Assembly (NCBI RefSeq): GCF_000521215.1
Contig: NZ_KI928931.1
Span: forward strand, 68,023 to 132,022
DNA: 64,000 nucleotides
Origin: Labrenzia sp. DG1229
GTDB taxonomy: Bacteria > Pseudomonadota > Alphaproteobacteria > Rhizobiales > Stappiaceae
Direction: 5' to 3'
The translations under genes and the position numbers were made by a program. A model generated the notes under the pieces. It saw only the letters and a program-made list of their open reading frames with translations. It had not been told where the DNA came from and ran no database searches. Position 1 is the stretch's first letter; every line of letters begins with the position of its first letter. Shown here in pieces: positions 1 to 8,710 of the stretch.

Positions 1-2
1 AA

Positions 3-1598
3 GATCTTCAAAAGGAGCTACTGGACAACGATCTTTTCGACGGGGTGTTCGTGAAACCCCCGGTCGAGTTGCCGGAAGAGGCTGTCGATGTTGCCTCGCT
101 GAATGAGATGGTGGCGGTGCCGGATGTTCCACCACCTGCAACTCCGGACTTCGTCGCGAGGCAGATCTATCTGGATCCCGCACCTGCGGGTATCGATGCG
201 CGCTGGGCCTGGAACCAGGCTGGCGGACGTGGGACCGGCATTCACATTACGGATATCGAAGGCGCCTGGCGCTTCAGCCATGAGGACCTGATCGAACGGC
301 AGGGCGGGGTTGTTGGCGGTGTGGAATTCAACGACGTTGGCTGGCGTAACCACGGGACGGCGGTTCTGGGTGAATACGGAGGTGACGTCAATCCCTTCGG
401 CGTGACAGGCATTTCACCAGAGGCGATCTGTACGGCGGTGTCGCACAGAACACTGGGCTCGGCGGGTGCGATCAATCATGCTGCTGCCCGGTTGAACGCC
501 GGGGATATCCTGCTTCTGGAAATGCACAGACCGGGACCACGGCACAATTTCCGGCTGAGGCCTGATCAGCGAGGTTACATCGCGGTCGAGTGGTGGCCGG
601 ATGATTTCGCTGCCATTTTGAATGCCTCCAGGCGTGGCATCATCATTGTGGAAGCGGCCGGGAACGGGGCCGAAGATCTTGACGACGCGCTTTACGAAAC
701 GCCCGGCTTCGGTTTTCCGGCAGGATGGACCAATCCTTTCCGGCGGGCCAATCGTGATTCGGGAGCGATTGTGGTAGGAGCCGGTGCACCTCCTCCCGGC
801 ACACACGGGCGCAACCACGGTCCTGACAGATCCAGGCTCGGCTTTTCCAACTACGGGTCGATCGTCGATGCCCAGGGCTGGGGGCGCGAAGTCACGACAT
901 GCGGCTACGGCGACCTGCAGGGAGGTGGTGACGAGGACCTGTGGTACACGGACACCTTTTCAGGAACCTCGAGCGCATCACCGATCGTGACCGGCGCCCT
1001 TGCATGCCTTCAGGGCATGGCGCGCGCCCGCAACCTGCCTGTCTTCACACCGGATGAATTGCGCAACGCGCTCAGAACGACCGGTTCTCCTCAGCAGGAT
1101 GCTGCGGGTCGTCCGGCAACACAGCGCATCGGCAATCGGCCGGACTTACCGGCTTTGTCAGGGGCATTGTTCGGAGTGGGTGGCAACAGGCGATCCGTTG
1201 CCTTCCGGCGAGAAGTGGAACGGTGGCGGCCGCTCGAAGTCAGGGCACTTATTGATATCAGTCCTGAGCTGGTCGCCTCTCATTCGACATTTACCTTGCA
1301 GCAGGCCCTGGTATCGGCGCAGCCGGTAAGGGCCGATGCGGACGGGATCTTGTCGAAAATGGCGATCATGTTCCGCATCTCGTCGCTTGCCGGTCAGGCA
1401 ATCGAGATTGCCGGCCCGGTTGGCGGCTCACGATATCGCTGGTGGGGCAGCATCGCGGCGGACGGACTTGGCCAGCTTTACGTCGATGAAGGCTATTCCT
1501 CAACCGGCAGCGACAATTTCGATCTGATTGCGGAGATCAGGGGAGTCGATACGCGGTTCGCATTTGACACGGTCGCACAACGGTATCGCGCGGTCTGA
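3..1598 (+). CDS. S8 (subtilisin-like) serine protease, 5'-truncated by window edge
   Basis: The frame is already open at the first bases, so the gene very probably begins upstream; the first in-window start candidate is GTG at 45. Counting from that GTG, the catalytic triad of family S8 is visible: Asp70 in ITDIEG, His103 in RNHGTAVLG and Ser309 in GTSSASP, with oxyanion Asn207 in EAAGNG. About 200 residues after the Ser form a C-terminal extension of unknown role that looks beta-rich. The family hydrolyses peptide bonds and is usually secreted, but the N-terminus that would show a signal peptide is outside the window. There is no adjacent co-directional partner. The family call is firm; the substrate is unknown. 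Confidence 0.88.
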   Translation, partial: DLQKELLDNDLFDGVFVKPPVELPEEAVDVASLNEMVAVPDVPPPATPDFVARQIYLDPAPAGIDARWAWNQAGGRGTGIHITDIEGAWRFSHEDLIERQGGVVGGVEFNDVGWRNHGTAVLGEYGGDVNPFGVTGISPEAICTAVSHRTLGSAGAINHAAARLNAGDILLLEMHRPGPRHNFRLRPDQRGYIAVEWWPDDFAAILNASRRGIIIVEAAGNGAEDLDDALYETPGFGFPAGWTNPFRRANRDSGAIVVGAGAPPPGTHGRNHGPDRSRLGFSNYGSIVDAQGWGREVTTCGYGDLQGGGDEDLWYTDTFSGTSSASPIVTGALACLQGMARARNLPVFTPDELRNALRTTGSPQQDAAGRPATQRIGNRPDLPALSGALFGVGGNRRSVAFRREVERWRPLEVRALIDISPELVASHSTFTLQQALVSAQPVRADADGILSKMAIMFRISSLAGQAIEIAGPVGGSRYRWWGSIAADGLGQLYVDEGYSSTGSDNFDLIAEIRGVDTRFAFDTVAQRYRAV

Positions 1599-2152
1599 AG
1601 AAAGGGAGCGGCGCGAGGTGGCCTGTCCAGCCAGAAACTCGCGCCGCGCCTGTGCAAGATACGGTTCAAGCCGTAAGCCGCAATGCATTTTTTTGCTCGC
1701 CCCCTCTCATTGGAACTTCGCTCTGGGCTGGTGAAAAAGGCTCGGAACCGATTGTGAATTGTCATCCCGGTTTGGCGGAGCCTGGACCGGGATCGGCGAA
1801 ACACAAGCGCTATAAATCAAGTGGAAACATCAGTGCTTGCTGGTTCCCGGATCTCCCAATGGTCGTCCGGGATGACTAACGGTGAACAATTGCTTCTTTT
1901 GCGACCCTGACGAGTGAAGATGTCACGAGTCTTGCGGGAGCAGCAAAATTCAAGAAATTCACCGTTTGCGACGTTCCTGCCGATTTCCGGATTCTTGCGT
2001 GCGGAAAGGCAGTAATTTTGGTCGTGTAAAAGGGGAAGGCGTCGGGGTGCATATTTCAGCAAATACCGGACTCCTGAAACCGTCAGGTCTTTCCAGTTCC
2101 GGCCCGTTCAGCTGCACGCATCACCAGCACTTCTCGAACCCGGACCCGCCGA
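1599..2152. other. Intergenic stretch with a repeat element and no supported gene
   Basis: Between the protease stop and the ttcA relic no reading frame has a convincing start, family resemblance or ribosome binding site. It holds the palindromic element at 1761-1876. The remaining sequence looks like non-coding or eroded DNA. Confidence 0.5.
1761..1876. repeat. Palindromic intergenic element with GTCATCCCGG ends
   Basis: The segment starts with GTCATCCCGG and ends with CCGGGATGAC, a perfect 10-bp terminal inverted repeat 116 bp apart, with further CCCGG/CCGGG blocks inside (near 1790 and 1846). Related CCCGGA/TCCGGGA hairpins occur in gaps at 16852 and 26870. This resembles the small dispersed palindromic repeats known from alphaproteobacterial intergenic DNA. 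The family name is unknown to me. Confidence 0.55.
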
Positions 2153-2440
2153 GTGAACGACATTGCCGACAGTACCGATACGGATGTTCCGGCGCTCCTG
2201 CGCAATTTATTCTCCAGCGTCGAGTTCAAGAAACCGCTTGGTCGATTGTTGTGCCAGGCGCGTGAGGCATTTGAAGATTTCGGCATGCTGCCGGAAAGTG
2301 CGACACACGAAATCAGGCACAATTAGCTGGTGTGTTTGTCGGGCGGCAAAGACAGCAACACGCTGCAGGCTGAGTTGACCGACGGGGATTGACGTGGCCC
2401 CTGCCGGTCAACCTGAACCGCATCTGAAATCTGTATCCGG
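2153..2440 (+). pseudogene. Decayed duplicate of ttcA (N-terminal remnant)
   Basis: Starting at GTG 2153 the translation runs parallel to the N-terminus of the intact TtcA at 3467: [18 protein letters not shown] versus [18 protein letters not shown], then SSVEFKK, a gapless alignment to an in-frame TAG at 2324-2326. Homology resumes directly with [10 protein letters not shown], which keeps the ATP-binding PP-loop, then a deletion and a TGA (about 2390). After that the DNA still matches around CTGCCGGT until about 2440. The rest of the gene (CxxC cysteines) is absent. It is a clear degenerate paralogue about 1.3 kb upstream of the functional gene. The 3' end of the opposite-strand membrane gene overlaps its last bases. 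Confidence 0.85.
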
Positions 2441-3163
2441 ATCGCGATTTAAGTTTCGCGCTTGTTGAAAAAGCCACGGATCTTCGTGCTCAACGAAGTT
2501 CAGGGACAGGAAACTCCAGTGGTGATCCCAGCCCTTTCCATCAATATGAAGCAACAGATAAGGGCGCTTGATCTTTTCGTGCCGGTTTCCGAAAAGCAGA
2601 GCATGAGGTGCAAGATCAACCGATTTTGTTGTTCTGAACCCGGTGCCGTCCTGCAAACACCAAATTCTTCCCATGGCTTGTTTCTCCGCTTGAAAGTGCA
2701 AAAGCGTGATCAGAAACCACCAGGAGACCAAGGCAGTTGCCACGGAAAATGATGCGAGCTGAAAACCACGTTTTTGCACCGAGCGGGAGAGAAGCCTGTT
2801 TTCTGCATAGTGCCCGGTTTCAAGCAAAAACAGAGGGGCGGTGATTGCCCAGAAGAACACGGTTGAAATGATGATTGGAGGAAAATCCATGTGAGCGAGG
2901 GCAAGCATGAGACCAAAACCGCGTGTTTGATCCAGATCCCACAGGAGAGGCAGTGCGGGTATGGCGAGTATGATCGAAGTCGCTATTCCATAGGTGGGAC
3001 GCACACGAACAAGTTGAACAACAAGGAAAAAAAGGGGGAAGAGAAAAAGAGGTGTAGCTGTGAAGAAATCCGGCAGGCTGAAGTAGAACATGCAAATCAG
3101 GATAAGGCCAACGACGCATAACCAGGTAAGCCAGGCCCGGATAGTGATTACTAGACGGGGCAT
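2408..3163 (-). CDS. Predicted multi-pass membrane protein, family unknown
   Basis: A 251-residue protein with about six hydrophobic segments in the first 160 residues (roughly 8-30, 36-54, 61-78, 84-95, 98-118, 137-156), followed by a hydrophilic tail of about 90 residues rich in His and aromatic residues. I do not recognise a family. ATG at 3163 is the only good start. The stop lies inside the ttcA relic, so the C-terminus may have been rewritten when that DNA arrived or decayed. It sits between the dead and live ttcA copies, with no obvious partner. That it is an expressed gene is likely but not certain. Confidence 0.6.
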   Translation of the reverse strand: MPRLVITIRAWLTWLCVVGLILICMFYFSLPDFFTATPLFLFPLFFLVVQLVRVRPTYGIATSIILAIPALPLLWDLDQTRGFGLMLALAHMDFPPIIISTVFFWAITAPLFLLETGHYAENRLLSRSVQKRGFQLASFSVATALVSWWFLITLLHFQAEKQAMGRIWCLQDGTGFRTTKSVDLAPHALLFGNRHEKIKRPYLLLHIDGKGWDHHWSFLSLNFVEHEDPWLFQQARNLNRDPDTDFRCGSG

Positions 3164-3466
3164 GCGTTATGGGGCTCGAATATCAATCGTTCGCATTGCA
3201 ATCAATAAAACGAACGCACCTATGTAAGCTGGCAATATCATAAGGTGCATGATTGGATGTGTGGTTGGTTTAATTGTGGCGCTGCGGGCAACTTCGAGTG
3301 ATTTTGGTATTGCCCCGGTTTCCGTAGGTGGCCGTGCAAAACACCCGAATTTGTTTGATCGGTGGATGTACGGCGCGTTGCGATGCGGTGGCAGACCTTT
3401 TCAAACCCTTTAGGTTCCTTTAAACCCTCGCGTCGATGCGAAGCCAATTTGAACTAGGTTAAGTGT
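3164..3466. other. Intergenic region upstream of ttcA
   Basis: Divergent spacer between the membrane protein and ttcA. No coding frame is supported. It should hold promoters for both genes, but I could not assign -35/-10 boxes with confidence. Confidence 0.4.
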
Positions 3467-4408
3467 GTGAACGATATCGCCGACAGCACCGATGCGGACG
3501 TACCGTCTCTCCTGCGCAATGCGCCTTCCAGCGTCGAATTCAAGAAACTGCGCAAGCGGCTGCTGCGGCAATCGCGCGAGGCGATCGGTGACTACGGCAT
3601 GATGCCCGGGGATGCATCGCCTGAAAGCAGGCCGAAGTGGCTGGTCTGTCTGTCCGGAGGCAAGGACAGCTACACACTTCTGTCGGTCCTGATCGAGCTG
3701 AAATGGCGCGGGCTTCTGCCGGTTGAACTGATCGCCTGCAATCTGGACCAGGCACAACCGGGTTTTCCGACCGACATTCTGCCGAAATTCTTCGAAGACA
3801 ACGGCATCGAGCACATCATCGTGCGCGAAGACACCTATTCCATTGTCACCGACAAGATTCCTGAGCACCGGACCTATTGTTCGTTGTGTTCTCGGTTGCG
3901 CCGGGGGATTCTTTACCGGATTGCGCGGGAGCAGGGCTGCGAGGCGATCGTTCTCGGCCATCACCGGGAAGACATCCTGGAAACCTTCTTCATGAACCTC
4001 TTCCACGGTGGCCGTCTGGCGTCGATGCCGCCGAAGCTGATCAACGACGAAGGTGATCTTCTGGTTCTGCGTCCGCTGGCCTATTGCGCAGAGAGCGACA
4101 TCGCTCGCTTTGCCAATGGCATGCAATTTCCGATCATTCCCTGCAATCTCTGCGGTTCTCAGGACGGGCTGCAGCGTGAGGAGGTCAAGCGCATGCTCCA
4201 GGGCTGGGAAAAAGCGACACCCGGACGCCTCGGCGTCATGGCGCGTGCTCTCGGCCATACGAGACCTTCTCATCTCCTGGACAGGTCACTTTACGACTTC
4301 GCCAACCTGCGGCCTGCGGAGAGCGCGGCAGAAGACCCTGGCGGGGAGGCAGAGGAACCCTGCGGCGCCAGCCTTGCGATGACGGCGAAGCTGTTCGCGG
4401 CGGAATGA
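3467..4408 (+). CDS. ttcA: tRNA 2-thiocytidine(32) synthetase TtcA
   Basis: TtcA thiolates cytidine 32 of certain tRNAs, using ATP and an iron-sulfur cluster. In this 313-residue protein the PP-loop SGGKDS sits at 63-68. The cysteine pair C138/C141 (TYCSLC) and the C226/C229 pair (PCNLCG) match the family's cluster-ligand and catalytic motifs. Length agrees with the family (about 280-310) with a short extra C-terminal tail rich in Ala/Glu. The start is GTG 3467; the relic at 2153 also begins with GTG at the same codon, which supports this choice. It is monocistronic, followed by a convergent LysR gene. Confidence 0.93.
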   Translation: MNDIADSTDADVPSLLRNAPSSVEFKKLRKRLLRQSREAIGDYGMMPGDASPESRPKWLVCLSGGKDSYTLLSVLIELKWRGLLPVELIACNLDQAQPGFPTDILPKFFEDNGIEHIIVREDTYSIVTDKIPEHRTYCSLCSRLRRGILYRIAREQGCEAIVLGHHREDILETFFMNLFHGGRLASMPPKLINDEGDLLVLRPLAYCAESDIARFANGMQFPIIPCNLCGSQDGLQREEVKRMLQGWEKATPGRLGVMARALGHTRPSHLLDRSLYDFANLRPAESAAEDPGGEAEEPCGASLAMTAKLFAAE

Positions 4409-4429
4409 GACAGGTTCGCCTGCAAAACG

Positions 4430-5314
4430 CTATTCGGGGGTCGCAAACAGCTGTCTCAGCCACACCTCAACCGTCTGTGCCGCCGGTTTCTGAGGCCCCG
4501 AAGCTTCCCAGTGCAGAAGAAAGTGTGTCTGGGCGGATGGAATTTTCGTCTCGAACGGGATGGTCAGGCGTCCACTTGAGACCAGCCTCGAGGCAACACG
4601 CTCGAGCAGCAAGGCAACGCCGCCTTTCGAGGATGCCCATTCCACCGCCGCGAGGGAAGTGTCAACAGTGATGCTGGTGGACAGATGCGGTGTATCGAGA
4701 CCGAGCGCTTCAAAATACCTTGCCCAATGGTCGTCAAAACCGAGCGTGTGAATTCGGGCGACGTCAGTCAGGTCACTCGGCTTCTTGAGTTTCTTCGCGA
4801 GAGCGGGATGGCACACCGGCACAATGAACTCCGATCCGAGAGATTCGGCGCGAACGCCAGGCCAGTTGCCCGACCCAAGCCGGATTTCGATATCGATCCC
4901 TGTTTCCAAAACCGTGTCGGCCCAGATAGCGGAGAGCAGCCTGACATTGACCCCCGGATGCTCCTGCTGAAAATCGGCGAGGGCGGGACCAATGATCAAC
5001 GTCCCTTCGGAGATCGGTGCGCGGATTGTGACCGATCCTGAGCTGCGGTTGCCGAACAGTCCCTCCGTCGAGACGGCCAGGTCCTGGAGCGCCTTTCTGA
5101 CGGCGGGCAGATAGGCGCGCCCGCTGGCTGTCAGATCCACCTTGCGCGTGGTTCGTTCAAAGAGCTGATGGCCAAGTTGTTGTTCGAGTGCGCTGATGTG
5201 ATTGCTGACGGCTGCCTGGGTCAATCCGAGCTCGTTGCCGGCAGCGGTGAAGCTGCCCAAGCGGCTGGAGGCTTCGAAGCTTCTGAGCCAGAGCAGGTTG
5301 GGTAGAGCTTGCAT
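4430..5314 (-). CDS. LysR-family transcriptional regulator (GcvA-like)
   Basis: The N-terminus from MQALPNLLWL carries the LysR winged helix-turn-helix (AAGNELGLTQAAVSNHISALEQQLG, split here as residues about 20-45), then a substrate-binding domain of periplasmic-binding type. ATG 5314 is preferred over a TTG 36 bases upstream because the upstream residues are hydrophobic and lie outside the family's start; GGAG lies only a few bases before it. It is transcribed divergently from the dehydrogenase/aldehyde dehydrogenase pair and is therefore their likely regulator. The inducer cannot be read from sequence. Confidence 0.88.
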   Translation of the reverse strand: MQALPNLLWLRSFEASSRLGSFTAAGNELGLTQAAVSNHISALEQQLGHQLFERTTRKVDLTASGRAYLPAVRKALQDLAVSTEGLFGNRSSGSVTIRAPISEGTLIIGPALADFQQEHPGVNVRLLSAIWADTVLETGIDIEIRLGSGNWPGVRAESLGSEFIVPVCHPALAKKLKKPSDLTDVARIHTLGFDDHWARYFEALGLDTPHLSTSITVDTSLAAVEWASSKGGVALLLERVASRLVSSGRLTIPFETKIPSAQTHFLLHWEASGPQKPAAQTVEVWLRQLFATPE

Positions 5315-5317
5315 TGC

Positions 5318-5356
5318 TCCAATTAATAAAAAAAACCACGTAATGTCCAATTATTA
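5318..5356. promoter_or_regulatory. Direct repeat TCCAATTAATA / TCCAATTATTA in divergent promoter
   Basis: Two 11-bp copies differing at one base lie at 5318-5328 and 5346-5356 (28 bp apart) in the AT-rich gap between the LysR gene and the dehydrogenase operon. Position and spacing suit binding by the adjacent LysR protein or a shared promoter. Only the repeat itself is observed; the function is inferred. Confidence 0.4.
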
Positions 5357-5431
5357 TATCGTTTCTCTTCTCTTTCAGTGAGGCGCAAAGTGATGTGAGT
5401 GAAACAATTCGCGTCTCGGGAGGAGCTTGCA

Positions 5432-6427
5432 ATGCATATCGGATTCATCGGTCTTGGAAATGTCGGCGGAAAACTGGCGGGCAGCATCCTGCGCAACGGC
5501 TACGACCTGACAGTTCTGGATCTGGATCCGGGTTTGATGGACCAATTCGTGGCATCAGGTGCCAATCGTGGTCAGAGCCCGAGGCAATTGACGCAGGTCT
5601 GTGACATCGTCATTACCTGCCTGCCCAGTCCGGCGGCCTGTTCGGCTGTGGTCGAGGGACACGACGGGATCCTGGAAGGCATGGGCCCCGGCAAGATCTG
5701 GGCCGAAATGTCGACCACCGATTCAAACGAAACACGGCGGCTGGCCGATCTTGTCATCGCACGGGGCGGCGAGGCGATCGAATGTCCGGTATCGGGCGGT
5801 TGTCATCGCGCGGCAACCGGCAACATCTCCATTTTTGCCGGCAGCACCCGCGCCACGTTCGAAAAGGCCCTGCCACTGCTGACGGTTCTCGGGCGCCGCG
5901 TGCTGCACACCGGGGAAATCGGTTCCGCATCGGTCCTGAAAGTGGTGACCAATTATCTTGCGACCGCAAACCTGGTCTCGCTCGCCGAGGCGCTGGTTAC
6001 CTGCAAGGCTGCGGGTATGGATCTCAACACGTCCTACGAGGCGATCCGCATCTCGTCGGGGAATTCCTTCGTGCATGAAACCGAAAGCCAGGTGATCCTG
6101 AACGGTTCGCGCGACATATCCTTCACGATGGACCTGGTCGCCAAGGACATCGGACTGTTCCAGTCAATCGCCGAAGCGCATGACGTTCCGCTGGAACTGT
6201 CGCCCTTGCTCAACAAGCTGTTTGCAGACGCCATCGGGCGCTATGGTCCACGGGAGCTGTCTCCCAACATCATCCGAAGGCTGGAGGAAGCGACCGGCCT
6301 GGCTGTTCATGCGCCCGGTTTCCCTCCGGAAATGTCTGACGACGAACCGGAAGAAGCCGGATATGAAGTCGTGCCGAAGCGCGATGACGCCATCGTGCCG
6401 GATATTCGGGAGGCGGCAGGCCGATGA
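5432..6427 (+). CDS. NAD(P)-dependent beta-hydroxyacid dehydrogenase (3-hydroxyisobutyrate dehydrogenase-like)
   Basis: 331 residues from ATG 5432, which has AGGAG seven bases upstream; an upstream GTG at 5399 is less likely. The N-terminus MHIGFIGLGNVGGKLAG is the family's Rossmann GxGxxG. The substrate motif region near VSGGCHRA and the catalytic Lys in SASVLKVVTNYL match the 3-hydroxyisobutyrate/tartronate-semialdehyde reductase family. An acidic C-terminal tail follows. Its stop overlaps the start of the aldehyde dehydrogenase (ATGA at 6424), so the pair is translationally coupled and probably oxidises a hydroxyacid or alcohol through a semialdehyde. The exact substrate is unknown. Confidence 0.87.
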   Translation: MHIGFIGLGNVGGKLAGSILRNGYDLTVLDLDPGLMDQFVASGANRGQSPRQLTQVCDIVITCLPSPAACSAVVEGHDGILEGMGPGKIWAEMSTTDSNETRRLADLVIARGGEAIECPVSGGCHRAATGNISIFAGSTRATFEKALPLLTVLGRRVLHTGEIGSASVLKVVTNYLATANLVSLAEALVTCKAAGMDLNTSYEAIRISSGNSFVHETESQVILNGSRDISFTMDLVAKDIGLFQSIAEAHDVPLELSPLLNKLFADAIGRYGPRELSPNIIRRLEEATGLAVHAPGFPPEMSDDEPEEAGYEVVPKRDDAIVPDIREAAGR

Positions 6428-7848
6428 TCGAAAAACGGAAATTCCATATCGGCGGACATTGGGTCGATCCGGTGGAAGCGCGGGACCACCAGGTGATCAA
6501 TCCAGCGACGGAGGAACCTGTCGCAGTCATTTCTCTCGGAAGTGCCGGCGATGTGGACCGGGCAGTCGATGCGGCGACAGCGGCGTTTCGGTCGTGGTCG
6601 GAAACGCGTGTTGACGAAAGGGCTGGGCTGCTGGAGCGGATCATCGAAATCTACGAACGCCGTTCGGATGAGATGGACGAAGCCATCCGGTTGGAAATGG
6701 GCGCGCCAGTCGATTTCGCAAGGGAACAGCAGACACCATCGGGAACCGGCCATCTGCAGGCGACACTTGAAGCATTGAAAACGCACGAATTCGAGCGTCC
6801 GAGCCCGCGCGGCGGAAGCATGCTCCGGCACGAACCCATCGGGGTTTGCGGTCTGATCACCCCATGGAACTGGCCGATCAACCAGGTTGCCGCAAAGGTT
6901 GCACCCGCGCTTGCCGCAGGATGCACCATGGTGCTGAAACCGAGTGAGATCGCGCCGCTTTCAGCGTTGCTTTTTGCCGAGATCCTGCACGAGGCCGGAT
7001 CTTCCGCGGGTGTTTTCAATCTGGTCAATGGCGATGGCCCGGGCGTCGGGGCGGCGATGTCCGCTCATCCGGGTATCGACATGATGTCCTTTACCGGGTC
7101 GACGCGGGCAGGTGTTGCAGTGACACAGAACGCGGCCCCGACCGTCAAACGGGTGGCGCTGGAACTCGGAGGCAAGTCACCCAACCTGCTCTTTGCCGAT
7201 GCCGATCTTGAAACGGCAATCCGTTTTTCTTTGGAAAGCTGCTTTTCCAATTCCGGCCAATCCTGCGATGCTCCGACCCGGTTGCTGGTTGAAAGGAGTG
7301 TTTATGAGGATGCGGTCACGGCAGCGGAGCGGATTGCCGCGGAGACCACGGTCGGCGATCCGGCCGAGGAGGGCGATCATATCGGCCCGGTGATCAGTGA
7401 ACTGCAATATGAGCGTATCCAGGGGCATATCGAACGAGGGATCACCGACGGTGCGCGCCTTGTGGCCGGAGGACCAGGCAGACCGTCGGGTTTTGAAAAG
7501 GGTTATTTCGTCAAGCCGACGGTCTTTGCCGATGTCACCAACCAGATGTCCGTGGCCCGCAATGAAATCTTCGGGCCAGTGCTGGTGATGATCCCGTTCG
7601 AAACGGAAGATGAGGCCGTTGAAATGGCCAACGACACGCCCTACGGCCTGGCAGCCTATGTTCAGACCGGAAATCCCGAGCGAGCCAAACGGGTCTCCCG
7701 GAAACTGCGCGCGGGCAGCGTTTACATCAACGGCGCAGCTCCGGACTGGGATGTTCCCTTCGGCGGTTACAAGCAATCGGGCAATGGACGCGAATATGGC
7801 GAATTCGGCCTGGAGGACTTCCTGGAATTGAAGTCCATCACGGGTTGA
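6424..7848 (+). CDS. NAD(P)+-dependent aldehyde dehydrogenase
   Basis: A full-length 474-residue ALDH-superfamily enzyme. The conserved TPWNWP segment lies near 146-151, the general base Glu247 in VALELGGKSPN, and the nucleophile Cys281 in NSGQSCDAPTR. The EIFGPVL motif and the C-terminal PFGGYKQSGNGRE are present. It oxidises an aldehyde to a carboxylate (or CoA ester in some subfamilies; the residues fit the hydrolytic type). It overlaps the upstream dehydrogenase by 4 bp and is thus in the same operon under the divergent LysR gene. The substrate is probably a small semialdehyde made by the neighbour, which is an inference. Confidence 0.92.
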   Translation: MIEKRKFHIGGHWVDPVEARDHQVINPATEEPVAVISLGSAGDVDRAVDAATAAFRSWSETRVDERAGLLERIIEIYERRSDEMDEAIRLEMGAPVDFAREQQTPSGTGHLQATLEALKTHEFERPSPRGGSMLRHEPIGVCGLITPWNWPINQVAAKVAPALAAGCTMVLKPSEIAPLSALLFAEILHEAGSSAGVFNLVNGDGPGVGAAMSAHPGIDMMSFTGSTRAGVAVTQNAAPTVKRVALELGGKSPNLLFADADLETAIRFSLESCFSNSGQSCDAPTRLLVERSVYEDAVTAAERIAAETTVGDPAEEGDHIGPVISELQYERIQGHIERGITDGARLVAGGPGRPSGFEKGYFVKPTVFADVTNQMSVARNEIFGPVLVMIPFETEDEAVEMANDTPYGLAAYVQTGNPERAKRVSRKLRAGSVYINGAAPDWDVPFGGYKQSGNGREYGEFGLEDFLELKSITG

Positions 7849-7984
7849 GAAAAGTGCCGAATGCGTTGCGGATGATGTGTCGCCAGAAATTTTAAGGCAG
7901 CGCTAACACAATAATTTTGCACGCAGACTGGACCTGCCGCTCATATCAGGTGAGGTTAGACCGAATGAATTCTGGGAGAACTTC

Positions 7985-8626
7985 ATGCGGGATCTTCGCA
8001 TCTGCTTCGTCGGCGACAGCTACATCAATGGAACAGGGGATGAACGCTGTCTTGGCTGGACCGGCCGCCTGTGCGAGCGACGGTTTTCCTGGGACCACCG
8101 ATTGTCCTTCCATGATCTCGGCATCCGCGGAGAAACGACGGCGGAGGTTCGCGCCCGCTGGAAAGCAGAATGTGAGGCCCGCTTTTCCGAGACTGCCGAC
8201 AACCGGGTCGTCGTCCAGTTCGGCATAAACGATATTGGTGTTGTGACCGGGGAAGGCCGTCAGATCGAGGAAGATGAAACGGTGGAAGAAGCGGAAGCCT
8301 TCTTGAAGGAAGTTTCAGATCTCTATCCGGTCCTGTGGGTCGGTTTGCCGCCGGCGAACGAGGCTTGTTCGCCCATGAAACCGAGTGAGGGGCTGGAGGT
8401 TTCGTTTTCGCAAGATGCCGCCACAGCACTGAACGAACGGTTCAAGACATGTGCCGAAAAACTGAATGTTCCCTATTTCGATCTTCAGGCGCCGCTGCTG
8501 GCCAATCGGGATTACATGAGCAGTCTGACCCGGGGCGACCGGATGCACTGCGACGGAACCGGGTATGCGATGATTGCCAATCTTGTCAATAACTGGGAGG
8601 CTTGGGACGGCTGGTTTTCTGAATAG
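7985..8626 (+). CDS. SGNH/GDSL-family hydrolase
   Basis: 213 residues, starting at ATG 7985 with GGGAG about 8 bases upstream. The SGNH blocks are visible: block I FVGDSY with nucleophile Ser12, a glycine block around LGIRGET, block III GINDIG with Asn82, and block V DRMH with Asp185 and His188. These enzymes hydrolyse esters (lipids, acetylated sugars or arylesters). No signal peptide is seen, so it is probably cytoplasmic. It stands 137 bp after the aldehyde dehydrogenase and 85 bp before the cyclase, so cotranscription with either is possible but unproven. Confidence 0.85.
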   Translation: MRDLRICFVGDSYINGTGDERCLGWTGRLCERRFSWDHRLSFHDLGIRGETTAEVRARWKAECEARFSETADNRVVVQFGINDIGVVTGEGRQIEEDETVEEAEAFLKEVSDLYPVLWVGLPPANEACSPMKPSEGLEVSFSQDAATALNERFKTCAEKLNVPYFDLQAPLLANRDYMSSLTRGDRMHCDGTGYAMIANLVNNWEAWDGWFSE

Positions 8627-8710
8627 GCCCTTCAACCGCCGCCAGCCTTTCGATCCGGCATCGATGTCAATCGGCTGGACAGTTGCCGTCCGTTTACCTA
8701 TCTCTTCGCC

